From the NCBI RefSeq assembly GCF_016808095.1, contig NC_068975.1, forward strand, positions 19,475,501-19,539,500: a stretch of 64,000 nt of DNA. The letters run 5' to 3'. Below the pieces are notes generated by a model. It saw only the letters and a program-made list of their open reading frames with translations, had not been told where the DNA came from and ran no database searches. The stretch comes from Vigna angularis. Lineage: Eukaryota; Streptophyta; Magnoliopsida; Fabales; Fabaceae. The position numbers and the translations under genes are program-made. Positions within the stretch are counted from its first letter, which is position 1, and each line of letters begins with the position of its first letter. Positions 1 through 12,195 of the stretch are shown here, piece after piece.

Positions 1-1960
1 TAAACTTACCTACAATTTATTAGTGCAAATGAACGTAATAATTACAATGAATAGATGATTAAGTCGTTATTAAATCGATATTAAACAAAAATTTATTACA
101 ATTTATATAAATAAAAAATCTATATAAAATAATTAATTATATTAATTATTACATTTAATATCCAAAACATTGGGATCTCTTCTGGTTTAAGCATCAAAAT
201 CAGAATATTTTATACAACTATCATTTAACGGTTTTTGAACAAATGGATAAAAAGAACACCAAAAAAGTTAAAGACAATTGACAAAGAAAGAGAAAATCGA
301 GTTATCTAAGTTATGAGGACTCCACCGGTTTAGCATAATCAATATTTATTTAGGTTACCGATGTAAAAGTCACCAAATCTATCTTCATCCAAAACTGAGT
401 AATTAGAATAATTATATTTTACAACATAAAAATATTTTAACATGATTCAATTATGTAATTAGTTCAAAATTATTTCACAATTAATAATAATAATTATAAA
501 CATTAATATAAACCAATCAAATATACATATATAACAATTTTGTTAAATATGAGAGTAACTATAACATAAATTATTCAAACTCACTAAAATTTCTACTACG
601 GTATAGTGACACTACTTTTCAACTACTGTTGTTATCTATCAAACAGGTGTTGTTGCTTTCCATCCTCAATAATGGAGTTTTCTAAGAGAACGTTTCAGTG
701 TTTTAAATTTCTGTGCAAGTCGGTATGATATTTTAGGTTTAAAATTTTGTATTTATTTGTGATGATTGGAGAAAAGGGCAAGTGGGAACAGGAGCCACCC
801 ACACCATTTTTAATACTTTTAAATTAAAAGATGATATATGAATTTATACGTATATTTTAATTTAAATTATAGGTTAAATGTATCAGTATTTTTTTAATTT
901 TGATTTTGAAGTAAAGTGAAATTTGTTTTTAAGCTTTCACTGTTTTCAAACTTTAAAAATAAAAAAATATAATTTTTTAATTTAATAAAGTTAAATTTTT
1001 ATATGTAATGAATAATTAATTATACTGTTTCACACATTTCAATTTAAATATTAAACGATATCTCAAATGAGAAATAGTTATTTATATTATATAAGTTTAA
1101 ATGTCAATTTAAAATGTTATTTAAAATTCTAAAAGAATATTAATAAAGTTAGATTAAAGATATTATATTAATTTATTTTTAAATTTTAAAACTAAAATTA
1201 TTAAAATTTAAAAAAATGACAAATTTTAATTCTATGTCTAAATATAAGAATCACAAAATATGTATATATATAACCCTTAAATTACGAATTATGTCTTGAT
1301 TACGGTAGAATATTAAGGGCAAGGACAAGAAAGCCGTATGGAAGACTATAGTATATGAAATAGACAAACGCATCAGATAAACATGTAAGTGTGGAAAATA
1401 TGTTTGCTTTTGAACGTTGTTTTGTCGGATTTATTCATTTCAATCATTCAAAGGAGGGACAATGTCATTAAAAAAATGTAAAAGCATTGGTTAGATTGCC
1501 TAAATGGGAAGTTGATGGGTTGAGTCAATTTTGATGAAAAGCTATTTAATCTATTCAATTTTAATTTTTGTTATTTCATATTTATAGTCAATATGATCTA
1601 ATAGGCTTTCTTTTGTTCTAGATTGGATTAAGTTTGGTTTCAGAATTTGAAGGAAAAATATCTATAGACTAAAAATATACAAATTAAACCAAAACTTGAC
1701 GTTGGATCTCATTTACTATTCACGGTATAGTGAATTAAAAAAAAATTTCTCCTAACACTTTTGGTAGTCTGAACTTTTCAAAAATATTTTCACTGCATTA
1801 CATTAATTTGGATTATTCTAGTATAATTTATATTATATTAAATTTATTTTAGTCAAGTACGTTCAGTTGTATGTCAAATTGATTTAATTGATGATTATTT
1901 CAACTTAGATAAACATAGTCAATATATACTTAACTTTTTGGTTAAATATAGGTGGAACTT
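1..1960. other. AT-rich intergenic DNA, no gene seen
   Basis: No open frame with coding character was found. The stretch is very AT-rich. A weak MITE-like segment (about 873-1246) starts with GGTTAAATGTATCAG and resembles the clearer MITE near 23.3 kb, but its ends and TSD are not resolvable by eye. Confidence 0.6.
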
Positions 1961-2460
1961 AATTACAATTGACTTGATTCAGTTCATCTCAATCTTACCA
2001 CATAACTAAATTTGATATGGGTTTAGATTAACTCGAATCAAACGAGGCACAAAACAACTCGATTCTACTAGGTTTAAGCCAAATCAACTTGTGCCTAGAC
2101 CAACTTAATTCAACATAACTTTCAAAGGACTCATTTTGACTCTTAGTCTTACTTGACATAGTTCAACCTAAGTTTGAGATGACTTCATTTGATCTAAGTA
2201 GGGGCTAACTGACCTTGACCTAAGCCTAGGTTAACACGACTTAACCTTAGCTAGTCTAACTCAAATCGACCTAAGCTAACTCTGTTAGACCTAGGCCACA
2301 TATGACTCACCTTGATCATAAGCCTTGGACAACTTAGCTCGACCTAAGCTTAGGATAACTTGCTTGATTCAAGTGGGATTTACTGACTTTAACTTGGGCC
2401 CAACCTGTCTCACCTCAACTTGGGACTTGACTTTCTCAGTTTGACTTGGGGTTAGGCCAA
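1960..2460. repeat. Degenerate TTGACTTGGGC-type repeat array, left part
   Basis: Irregular, diverged iterations of short words such as CTTGACCTAAGC, AACTTGGGCC and CGACCTAAGCT follow one another. The period is not constant. The same vocabulary appears at about 3790-3881 and again at 22592-23175, so this was one array later split by the retrotransposons between them. No coding potential seen. Confidence 0.65.
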
Positions 2461-3786
2461 TGATAATTGACATTATCATTTTTTTATTATGTTTATTTTT
2501 TTATTTTATTGATATTTTTATTGTTATCTTTTTAAATAATTAATAATTTCTTAAATGATTTTGGAAAAGATAAGTATTTTATCTCTTATTGGTATTTTTA
2601 TTATTATTATTATTATTATTATTGTAGATAATTCATGTTGTATTAGGAAATTTTGGAAAAGATAAGTATTTTGATTTTATTTGTGGAATATTTTGTAGAT
2701 AAGTGAAAACCCTGAAAGATTGAAGAATATATCAAGGATTATTATTTAATTACAATTCATTCAAGTACATTTTTCAAGTCCAGTCAATTAGGCCCAATTC
2801 ACCCAAAGAGTATGCATTGCGAAATTGGGTATTTAAACATATTTTTCACGAGGATTTCATCATCTTCCACATTTTCATGACTAGAAATCGCCTACAGTTT
2901 TGGAGAGAGACTCTTGAAAGTTGCTTGGGCTACTAAGAAACTCCCCCTTCTCCTCCTTGTGATTTCATCTTTATCCATTGAGATTTTGCCCTTTTATGGG
3001 TTGAGGATGAAGATGAGTCATGCAATTGGAGGTGGAGATACGAATGGGAGATGTCATTGGAGCATAGAACAACTACCAACAACCTTAGGAGAGGCTTTAA
3101 TTCTAATATATGGTTTCACTTTCTTCCATCTTCTTCAATTTTGTGAACCATAAGTTCTCCATCATGGAAAGTTAAACCTATTTGTTGATATTAGATGTAG
3201 TAAATTGATTTCTTGTGTATTTTGCTAGATTAATACATATGTTTTTCTATTTCCATGTTAATATTTGATTTTTATGCTTAATGTTTGCTTTTGTTTGATC
3301 ATCCATAGTTTGATATTTGGTTCATTAGGTGTTGAAAAATGTTTATTGAACCTAGAACTAAAATTTAGTACGTAATGGAGCTTGTATATAGGGATAAAAC
3401 ATGACTCATTAGTAATCTTAAGACTCTTGAACTTAATGCATGGTTTCTTGTTGAGGAATTAAGGAATTGAAACTTCATGAGTTGATAATATCTCAAAGTT
3501 ACTAAGAATATGATTTGAGTATTTTTGTGAGTTTATTTTAACATGAAAGTGAAATTGAGATTTTTATAAACACACACAAATTGAAGTGAATAAAATCTAG
3601 TCTTGATAAAAAAAAAGTTTCATTGTGTTTTGTGAACTTTATTGTCTAATTGAGTGCGAATTACAAGAGTTGTTAAGTATTGCACAAGTCTTTTGGGAAA
3701 ACGATATTTGGACTTCCACTTTATTACTTGTTTGATTTGGTACATTTGCGAATATCGTAACAAGTTTTTGGTGTCATTGTTAGGGA
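2461..3786 (+). mobile_element. Gypsy-type LTR (2461-3762) with adjacent PBS remnant, truncated element
   Basis: The LTR begins TGATAATTGACATTATCA and ends ...ATATCGTAACA at 3762. It is followed by AGTTTTTGGTGTCATTG, a decayed form of the PBS-like TTTTTGGCGCCGTTG sequence found after many plant Gypsy LTRs. GGGTATTTAAACAT near 2827 is the likely TATA region. The U5 half is clearly related to the LTRs at 3882-5232 (opposite strand) and 59461-60736. The element breaks off just after the PBS, and no matching 3' TSD is visible. A 79-aa frame inside it is taken as LTR sequence, not a gene. Confidence 0.72.
2599..2622. repeat. (ATT)n microsatellite
   Basis: About eight ATT units in a row inside the U3 part of the LTR. 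Confidence 0.9.
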
Positions 3787-3881
3787 TCGAACCCGAGTCA
3801 TCTACATGACGGGTATGAATACTTACTAACTCGACTCAATTAGAGACTAAGCAAACTTAGCTCAACCAGGAAACAAGCCAA
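3787..3881. repeat. Remnant of the degenerate TTGACTTGGGC-type array
   Basis: Short array-like words (ACTCGACTCAATTAG, CTTAGCTCAACC) sit between the truncated LTR on the left and the minus-strand Gypsy-type element on the right. It ends with GCCAA at 3877-3881, the left TSD of that element. Confidence 0.5.
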
Positions 3882-5232
3882 TGTTAACTCATTGACAAGT
3901 GTACCGAATTGTTCAAGTAATATAAATTGGTAAAACCAAGTATCATTTCCCAAAAGACTCGCAATACTATATAATTGTACAATTAATAACTCATCTAGAC
4001 TAAAAAATAGCTCATGAATCAAATATTATGTGCAGGAAAATAAATAGATAAGGAATACATGTTGGACTTTGGAGGTTGAACACACTTACGAATGAAAAAG
4101 TAATAAAAATGATATGAAATGTCATTGTTGGGAGTAGCTTTCACCAGATTCACTCTCATGCATACAAAAACCAATCTCCTCTCCATTAAAACACTAAAGT
4201 CAACCCACAAGAACCACTCAATTTCTAATCCTTTAGGTGAGAGAGCCTAGGTTTCCTAATTAAGCAACAATCCATTGATCACTCAATAAACAAACTCACA
4301 TTAAGATCTAGGGTTTAAGACAACTAATGGGTCATGTTTCATCTCTAGATACAAGCTCCATCAAGTATCTTGTTCCAAGTATAGGTTTCAAAAGACACTT
4401 CCCAATAACTAAAGAACCACAAATTAAGATATGAACATCCCTACTACAACAAGTATTAGCATTAAGAAAGGTAGCATATAACGGAAGAGGCAATGTGTGT
4501 GTGTGTATTATATGTGTGTGTATGTATGCATGTATATATATTCAAATCATTTATAAGATACACAAGAGTTCAGTAGCTATAACTATCACCAACAAGATGG
4601 TTTTGGCTCTCAATTTCCATGAAAAGACTCAAGCTTACAAAATGAACATAGAAGAACATGGAGAAACTAAAAGGAAGAAGGGAGTGTTCCCACGAGCCCT
4701 AACAACCCTCCAAGCTTTCCAAAGACCATTTTCGTGCCTTCAACCATCCACAAACCCGATTTCCTTCATATTACAAGAAGATATAGGGCTTCACTTGCCA
4801 CATCAGCAAACACACCGCTCAATGCACGAAGCCTATTTCTAAGCGCAAGTCTTTGTAAACACCAGAGTTGCTCTCTAGAATGTGCTCGCTCATCTGTGGG
4901 GTTTGGGCCTTCAATGGTGGCCTCTCTAGAAGTAGCTCGCCTAGCGGTAAGGAGGTGGATCCCAATGCAACCTAAACTTTAAGACTCTTCTTTTGTTATT
5001 CTTCTTTATTATTTGGGTTGCCAAGCTTCTTGGATTTGGTAGAGGGTTTTCCTAACACAAAATTAGCTACAAAAAAAGGAGATTAAATGATAATATCTAT
5101 TAAGTGTAGCCCAAAATACAAATATATACAAAACAAGATAAAAGCGAGGATTTAAGAAAGTTATAAGCTATAAAAGAGCTGATTTTTTTAATAAAAATGA
5201 GGATGAAAGAATGGTAAGAATTAACATTATCA
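3882..5232 (-). repeat. 3' LTR of the minus-strand Gypsy-type element
   Basis: A 1351-bp LTR matching the right LTR segment by segment, for example the GGTGAGAGAGCCTAGGTTTC and TTGCCAAGCTTCTT blocks. On the minus strand it starts TGATAATGTTAATTC and ends with the CGAGTC-TTTTGGGAAATGATA block typical of these U5 regions. Frames of 60-115 aa inside it show no domain and are treated as spurious. Confidence 0.85.
4493..4544. repeat. (TG)n/(TA)n microsatellite in LTR
   Basis: Runs of TGTGTG, then TATGTATG and TATATA. The equivalent place in the other LTR (21047-21091) is a pure (TA)n run, so this site has expanded independently in the two LTRs. Confidence 0.85.
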
Positions 5233-7832
5233 AACTCCCCCAAACTTAGAACTTTGTTTGTCCTCAAGCAACAGGTAAGTTGGCCTAGAAAAATAACTCA
5301 ACTACAATGGTCTAGCAACTTAAGAAGGCAACTTCAATCAAAACTAAGATATACCAATCATGCTTACTCATTATAGAAAGAACACTCAAGAAATAATATT
5401 ACCTTAGGAAGTCAAGCTATAACTATAGTGCTTGCAAATCGAATATTATAAGACAAATGCAAGAGTTATATAAAGGATCAACAAACATGGAAAAATGTTT
5501 TCCTTAAATACATGGAACCACTCCTCGCCAAAGAAGTGTTTCACTCAAGCCCATTGGTGTATAGGGATGTGGGCCTTCTCTCTACCATCACAATGTCACA
5601 CAAATCAACTTTGTCTTACGTTTCAACCATAATAAACACGTTCACAAGTAAGAAAGCATCACAAGGACTTTTATACCTTGTATTATAGGTGGACTAAGAA
5701 GGAAATTTGGTTTTTCTGGATCATAAAAGCACCTTGAGCTAAGAGAGCAAACAAATTAAAACACAGTATAACATAAGTCTCTTTTTTGCTTCAAAATGGA
5801 ATAAACCACTTCCCAACTTTGATTCATAAACTCATTTTTCTTTATTTTATTCTTCTTTCTTTTTTTTCTTTCTTTTTGTTATATTTCTCAGTGCTTCCTA
5901 ATAAGGTGAACTTCCCAAAACTTTAAAGCATTCTCCTGAACCTGAAATGTATGCTCTTCTCAACTCTAGGTAAGGAATTCAAGAATATTTCGTTAAGCTT
6001 AAGGTTCTAAGAATGAGAAAGCTTTTCTTTAAGGTTCAAAGGGTTGACATTTGCTTATTTGGCTCAAAATGAAGACATAGAAGAAAAAGATGGCATTGAT
6101 CATATATAACAAGAAAGTGAATGATACAAAAAGAGAAACTCAGGAAAAATCGATTATGACACCAAAGTGATAACATTCAAAAATTCTGAGGCACAACATC
6201 TCACAAGTTTACTCAGGGTTCCAAAATTTGTTAAATACAATGTCAACAATATTGACTACAATTAAAACCAAACATTTATATAAACAAATGAGAGCAACCA
6301 AAATTTATGCTTAACAAGCTCAACCAACATCATCTTAATGAGATTTTCAAAGTAATTCACATAGATAAAGAGCAAACATAAGAGATTTTCATTCAAGTCA
6401 AGCACAAAAAGTGATTCACTCAAGTTATAAAATCATTTGCTAAAAGAACTATCTAACTAGGCAAGATCAAAATTTAAAACTAGAACTGCAACTAGAATTT
6501 AAAGACTAAAACCAAATAAAGAATGACTTTTAAACTCGGGATTGTCCACAGAAAAAGTCTTGCATAAGGTTGACACTCTATAGCTCCAACGCTCATGGAA
6601 CACTATCTTCAGTTGCATTTGAGGCATCCTCATCCTCATAATAGTTGTTGCTACACTTCCCTCGTCAGTAGGGGCTTGCTCCTAGGCCATGTTACTTGAT
6701 CAACAAGTTCTTCATGTGAAAGGGTGCTTACTAGCATGACGAAAAGGTTGACTAGCAATGGTTTTGAATCCTTTAAGCACTTAGGAAGATGTAATCCTGC
6801 AAATAGTAAGCTCAAAGTAAAAGCACAATCCCATTGTTAGAAATTGAAGAGAAAGGAAAACTAAAACACTAAAAGAAATATGTAAAAGAGTGAAAAACAG
6901 AGAAAACCTCAAAACAGACAACAAAAGCATGCCCAGACCAATATGCCTCAACACCTTCATACTACTACTAGGCGACTTATTAGAAAAAGAAAGGGAAAAC
7001 AAGGTTTATTGGTATGACGCTCAACTTTAGACACCCATCACTATATAGTGGAGCTACAAGGGCCAATTTTCATGGCTAGCGTTAAGCGAGAGAGGACATG
7101 GTTGAACGAACAAGCTGAAGAAGCTATGATTATCAATGAAATGGCCTTTCAAGCTATGAACAAAGGCACACAACATTAGTACACATGCACTCAAACTAAA
7201 AACGTGCTAAGACTAACTTAAAACACACATACAAACCATAAAGACAACATCACAACTTATGCAACACATGAATTCAAACTAAGGCACAAACACATATTGT
7301 ACATGTCACATGTGCACACACAAATACAAACATGACAAAGCAACTAAAATATACAAAAAGAAGCATTTAGAAATTGGTTGCCTCCCAGGAAGCACTTGTT
7401 TAACTTCTCGAGCCTGAGGAACCATAAAGAGCACATCACAACTCATGCAACACATGAATTTAAACCAAGGCACAAACACATATTGTACAAGTCAAATATA
7501 CCAACACAAACACAAACATGACAAAGCAATTAAAAAATATAAAAAGGATTTAGAGTTGGGTTGCCTCCTATGAAGCGCTTATTTAACGTTATGAGCCTCA
7601 CAAATAAGGTGATGAAGGACAATTCTTGTTGTTGGTGTGCTCTTTCCTTCCCACCAACACATCTTGATCATTGCTAGTCACTAACTTAGCTCTCCTAGCA
7701 TAAGAAGTCTCCATTTCAGCCCTTTCACTAGCTTTGATGTCTTTAGTCACCCAGAACCTATTATTGATCAACATTGGCTTCACGGTGTGAGTTTGTTGCT
7801 TCTCATCTAAGAGTGGTGGTGACTAGACTTCC
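5233..7832 (-). other. Internal non-coding region of the Gypsy-type element, right of the PPT
   Basis: The polypurine tract complement (AACTCCCCCAAACTTAG) lies at 5233-5249, followed by CTTTGTTTGTCCTCAAGCA, the usual neighbourhood of the PPT in this kind of element. The rest has only short frames (such as 6781-7002 minus) without recognisable domains. It is read as the 3' untranslated region of a LARD-like element. Confidence 0.6.
7235..7602. repeat. Two-copy tandem duplication, ~186-bp unit
   Basis: Unit 1 begins ACCATAAAGACAACATC at 7235 and unit 2 begins ACCATAAAGAGCACATC at 7421. Both run through CATGAATT-AAAC, CACATATTGTAC, ACAAACATGACAAAGCAA and GGTTGCCTCC-GAAGC. The copies differ at many positions, so the duplication is old. 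Confidence 0.8.
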
Positions 7833-9439
7833 TGATGAGTGCATATTTATGCCCACATTTATGTTTTAAAATTCAAATTTTTGATGAGATTCTTGTGCTT
7901 AAAGATTGATTTAAAGTGAATTTGTAACAATTGAATTTATTGGGTTTGAGAATTAAAGATGCTTAAAATGTGATTCTTAGTTGCATAAATTATTTTGGAT
8001 GTTCTAATATTTATTTGTGTAGCTGAAGTTAGAATTTTATTCATTTAAAGCAAGAAATTGAAATGGTCAAAGCTGGTCCAATCTGGTCAACTCAAGGCTC
8101 CTATGCAATTTTGAAAAGAAAGATATGGCTAAAGTGCAATTAAAAGGAAAATTCTAGACTTCTGTGTAATATAATAAAAAGGGTTGAAATGTAACTTTGG
8201 GCAAGTTTATTTTAAAAGATAATTTGGAGAAAATATATCTTAAGATATTTTATTTGATATTGTTAAATAATTACCTTATTTAACTATATTAATAAAAATC
8301 AAAAGATAATATTTGCCAAATCTTTTTGAATCTAGAAAAGATATTATCAAATATTCTCAAAAACTGATTAAATCTGTTGAATATTTGAAAGATATTAGAT
8401 ATAAGATAAAAGATCTTATCTACAGAAGATTCAAAGTCCAAGCCCAATCAAGACTATATAAAGAGACCTAAGGGAGGCATAACTCATTCATTCTCTTAGA
8501 CTCATCCACTAGGAAGCATTCATCTACCGCTCTTCTCATTTTATTTCATCATCTATTCTAGTCCATTCATGGAGGGCTAAGCTCCTAGGGCTATTCCAAT
8601 GTAATTTCATTATGGATTATGAGGTTAAGTTGAATTAATGCAATTGTTTCTTTTGATTATTGATTTGAGTTGCTCTCTTTCTATGTCTTTCATCTCTATA
8701 TCATAATAAAAGCAATGATTTTTGCATCATAAGGTGTTTGAATCTACATGCATATTAATCATATGAGTTCAAAGTTTCTAGGTTTGATTAAGAATCTACT
8801 TTCATTAAATTTAGGAACTTTCATATGATTAAATGAGTTTTTGCTATCAATTGAGAATGTACTTTGGTTGGTGGTAATAATTTCAACTATAATTAATTGA
8901 GAATTTACTTTGATTAATTAGCTTTTAATTTGGTTAAGAGATTTTAGAATAGACATGATTAAACACAAGAAAATTTCATTGAGAATGTACTTTGGAAGAA
9001 TTCATTGTGAATAATCTAGAAAGGTCTTGCATTTGATTGAGAATCTACTTTGGTTAACTGCATGATCGCCCTCAAATTAATTAAGAATGTACTTTAATTA
9101 ATTTAAAATTTGAACAATAATTAATTGAACAATGATCTATGGATAACCGATGATAAATCTATCTTGGAAAAACAGTGAAATTAGCCTATTTCATCATAAT
9201 TGTTTCTAAGTTTCCTTTTTGTTCTACAAACATTCTTCAAACATTAATTCTATTAGCATAGTTTCTCACTTTTATTGCATAACATTCACAAGATTCAAAT
9301 ATTGAAAAGCAAGTTCGTATTCGTTGGGAGACGACTCGGGGTTACTTTAATCCTATTTACTTTCTTGAATACTACTTGACAATACCGAAGTTGTGTTAAA
9401 AAGTAGTATTAATTTGATAGCTTCAACGACAGCTTATCA
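7833..9439 (+). mobile_element. Solo LTR (1607 bp) inside the Gypsy-type internal region
   Basis: It starts TGATGAGTGCATATTTATG and ends ...ACAGCTTATCA. The flanks are CTTCC (7828-7832) and CGTCC (9440-9444), a 5-bp TSD with one mismatch. The 3' part has the block CGTTGGGAGACGACTCGGGG, seen near the end of many plant LTRs. ACTATATAAAGAG near 8454 is a likely TATA box. No second LTR or internal coding region is present. Confidence 0.78.
8770..9110 (+). repeat. Six degenerate copies of GAGAATSTACTTTGGTTAA inside the solo LTR
   Basis: Spaced copies read AAGAATCTACTTTCATT, GAGAATGTACTTTGGTT, GAGAATTTACTTTGATT, GAGAATGTACTTTGGAA, GAGAATCTACTTTGGTT and AAGAATGTACTTTAATT. Spacing is irregular, so this is an interspersed motif series rather than a strict tandem array. 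It lies in the transcribed part of the LTR downstream of the TATA-like site. Confidence 0.75.
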
Positions 9440-9776
9440 CGTCCTCAATTGCTTCTCCCTCTTCACTAACCTTTTCAAAGAACACTAGAAGCACGAAAAA
9501 AGGAGGTAGAATCAAGGGCATCTTGTTGTGCTTAAGCTTGTTGTCTCCTTATGCCACTAATTCCTTCTCACAAGGTCTACAATGATTGGTTTGAGGATAC
9601 ATTCATCTTTGTGTGGATGTTACCCTGCATATACTTAGAGAATACAAGGTTAAAACCATAAGTCAACCTAAAATGTGAATATCTATGTACAAGAAGAAGA
9701 GAAAGCTATGTACACAAAGAATAAAGTCTAAATAGGTTAGAAATCACATAATACCTCAACAAAGATGCCAAAAGTT

Positions 9777-10310
9777 TATTAACTTCGTGACAAACGTACC
9801 AAATCATTTAAGTAATATAAATTGGTAAGACCAAGTATCATTTTCTAAGAGACTCGTTTAATACTATAAAATTGTACAATTAATAACTCATCTAGACTAA
9901 AGAATTACTTATGAATCAAAGATTATGTGCAAGAAAATAAATAGCTAAAGACTAAAGGTTGAACTTTGGAGGTTGAAGTCGCTCAGGAATGGAAAAGCAT
10001 TAGAAATGGTATGAAATATCATTGTTGGGGATAGATTTCACTGGCTTCACTCTCGTGCATAAACAAACTCATATCATCTCCATCAAAACACTAAAGTCAA
10101 CCTCCAAGAAGACTCAAGCTTTAATCCCTTAGGTGAGAGAGCCTAGGTTTCCTAATTAAATGTCAATCTCTTAATCACTCAACAAACAAACCCGCATTAA
10201 GATCTAGGGTTTAAGATAACTAATGGGTCAAGTTCCATCCCTAGATATACGTTCCACTAAGCATCTTGTTCCAAGTCTAGGTTTCAAAAGATACTTCCTA
10301 ATACCTAATG
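9777..10310 (-). repeat. 5' LTR of the Gypsy-type element, first segment
   Basis: Homologous to about 3882-4410 of the other LTR (AAATTGGTAAGACCAAGTAT, GGTGAGAGAGCCTAGG). Left of 9777 is the PBS-like block. The LTR is interrupted at 10310 by the element starting TGTAAGACCC and resumes at 20965. Confidence 0.85.
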
Positions 10311-10348
10311 TGTAAGACCCTAGTTGTAGATGTCATTAAATATGTGAT

Positions 10349-11068
10349 TAGTGTCGTCAAAATGGGTTGAAATCCGTGAGCCAACCCGGCTCACTACGGG
10401 TTTGAGCCGGGTTGGATTGGAAAAAAATGTGAAAATTTTGATGCGAGCCAATTTTTGCCCGGCTCGCTAAGAACCCGGCTCACCCAGGTTGAACCCGTGG
10501 TGAGCTGGGTTGGCTCACCAACCCACCTTTTTTTTTTATTGAAATCAAATTAATTAAATTAATTATTCAAATTCTATTTTTTATTGAAATCAAATTAGTT
10601 ATTCAAAACACACAACCTTTACTTCGTAGTAGAGCTTTTCGTGCTGCGTTGTGCTGTTGTCTATCCAAAAGTTCCCCTCTTCTATATATTTTTGTTAACA
10701 ACTATATTTAGTTTCTTAGTCAAACGGTTGTATATGTCTCATTACACTAAATTGACAAAATTGTATGCTTGATAGCTTAGAATATATAACAATAGAGTTC
10801 TTTTGTTTCATTTTCTTTTATATCAAATGGTCCAATTATTATTGTTTTAATTTGATCGATCAAAGTAACATGTTATAAGAATCTCAGAAGAAGAGGGTGA
10901 AAAACGGTTAAGTGAGCCAATGAGCCAACCCATTTAACCCACCAACCCGTGTGGGTCGAGTCGGGTTCAAATTTTTTTGGCTCGCTAATAAATGAGCTGG
11001 GTTGGGTTGACTCACTAACTGGCCAACCCGTGGTGGGTCGGGCCGGGTTACCAGTTTTGACAACTCTA
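10349..11068. mobile_element. Non-autonomous hAT-type MITE (720 bp)
   Basis: TIRs are TAGTGTCGTCAAAATGGG at the left and the complement TAGAGTTGTCAAAACTGG at the right. An 8-bp TSD, TATGTGAT, lies at 10341-10348 and 11069-11076. The subterminal regions are rich in GAGCCAACCCGGCTCA-type palindromic words. The 83-aa minus-strand frame at the right end is only translated subterminal repeat. No transposase is present. Confidence 0.92.
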
Positions 11069-11397
11069 TATGTGATTAAAAGGATAATCTTGTTTGTTTT
11101 TAAATAAACTAATAAAAGTACCATGTTTTTTTTATTTATTTAGAGCTTAGTATGATGGGCTAAAGGGCTTGTGCATATGCCTATGTGTTGTTAAATAATA
11201 AAATAAATAATAATTGCCTGATTTAAAATGGAAATACATGAAATAAGATGTCTTAAATAGATATTGAATGAGCATAATATCAGTCAAAAGAGCTTAGCCT
11301 AGTGGTAATATGCTATGTGCTTTTTTGTTTTTTTTTACTTTTGCACCAGAGTTTAGTTTTGAGCCAGACTAAGGAAGCCCATAAACCACGTAGGTCA

Positions 11398-12125
11398 GGA
11401 GTGCTTCTCCCTACACCACCACACTTTTCTCCCTACACCACCCCAACTTTTCTTAATTCCAAAAGTAGCCTTAGGTAAATATTTACTTTTAGCTTACTTT
11501 TTAACTTTTTCTTCAAAGCTTAATCCCTTCCCCTCCCCTTTTCACTCTACTGTCGCACCACACCCCCACCCCCAAATTTCATTTTCTTAATTCTCTCTTT
11601 CCCACTTCCTTATCTCCTCCTTTTCCTTTTACTTTTTAACTTTGTCTTCAAATCCCCCCACCCCACATTTTATTTTCTTAATTATCTATTCTCTCTTTTC
11701 CTCTTCCTTCTCCTCTCCTCTTCCTTTTACTTTTTAACTTTTTGTTCAAACCCTAATCTCTTCCCCTTTTCACTTCACGACAGCAACACACCCCCACCTC
11801 CACATTTTATTTTCTTAATTCTCTCTTTCCCTCTTCTTTGTCTCCTTCTCTTCCTCCCTTAGTTTGCTTCTTTTGGTCCCCTCAACACTTCAAAATTGAG
11901 GTATGTGCTGCTATGTATGTTGTATGTGCTGTGCACGAAAGAGAGAAAGCATGGGAAACCTTAACAGAAATGGGGATCCGTTGGATATGCACATCCGTTG
12001 AAGGCCCAACAGAACTCCCATTTCCATTGAGACCTTCAAACGTGATAGTTTAATTTTGACTGAGGAGTATTTGTAGAATGTGGTGGTGTAGGAAGAAACA
12101 CGTGGTGGTGTAGGGAGAAACACTT
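11398..12125. mobile_element. Mutator-like MITE 1 (728 bp) with doubled ends
   Basis: The left end is GGAGTGCTTCTCCCTACACC and the right end, complemented, AAGTGTTTCTCCCTACACC. The 9-bp TSD is CGTAGGTCA (11389-11397) and TGTAGGTCA (12126-12134), one mismatch. At each end the CTCCCTACACCACC core occurs twice in tandem. The interior includes ATGGGGATCCGTTGG, related to the CCGTT-rich core of MITE 2. Frames at 11838-12053 and 11911-12123 carry no known domain. Confidence 0.85.
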
Positions 12126-12195
12126 TGTAGGTCAGACAGGGTTAGATTTTGAAGTCCCATTTTCTCTCTTTTATTTTCTTTTACGTTAGTTCTTT

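Noticed and set aside
11284..11330. TAGCCTAGTGG, resembling a tRNA or SINE A box
   Set aside because: No B box at the expected distance and no foldable tRNA; it lies inside the long solo LTR.
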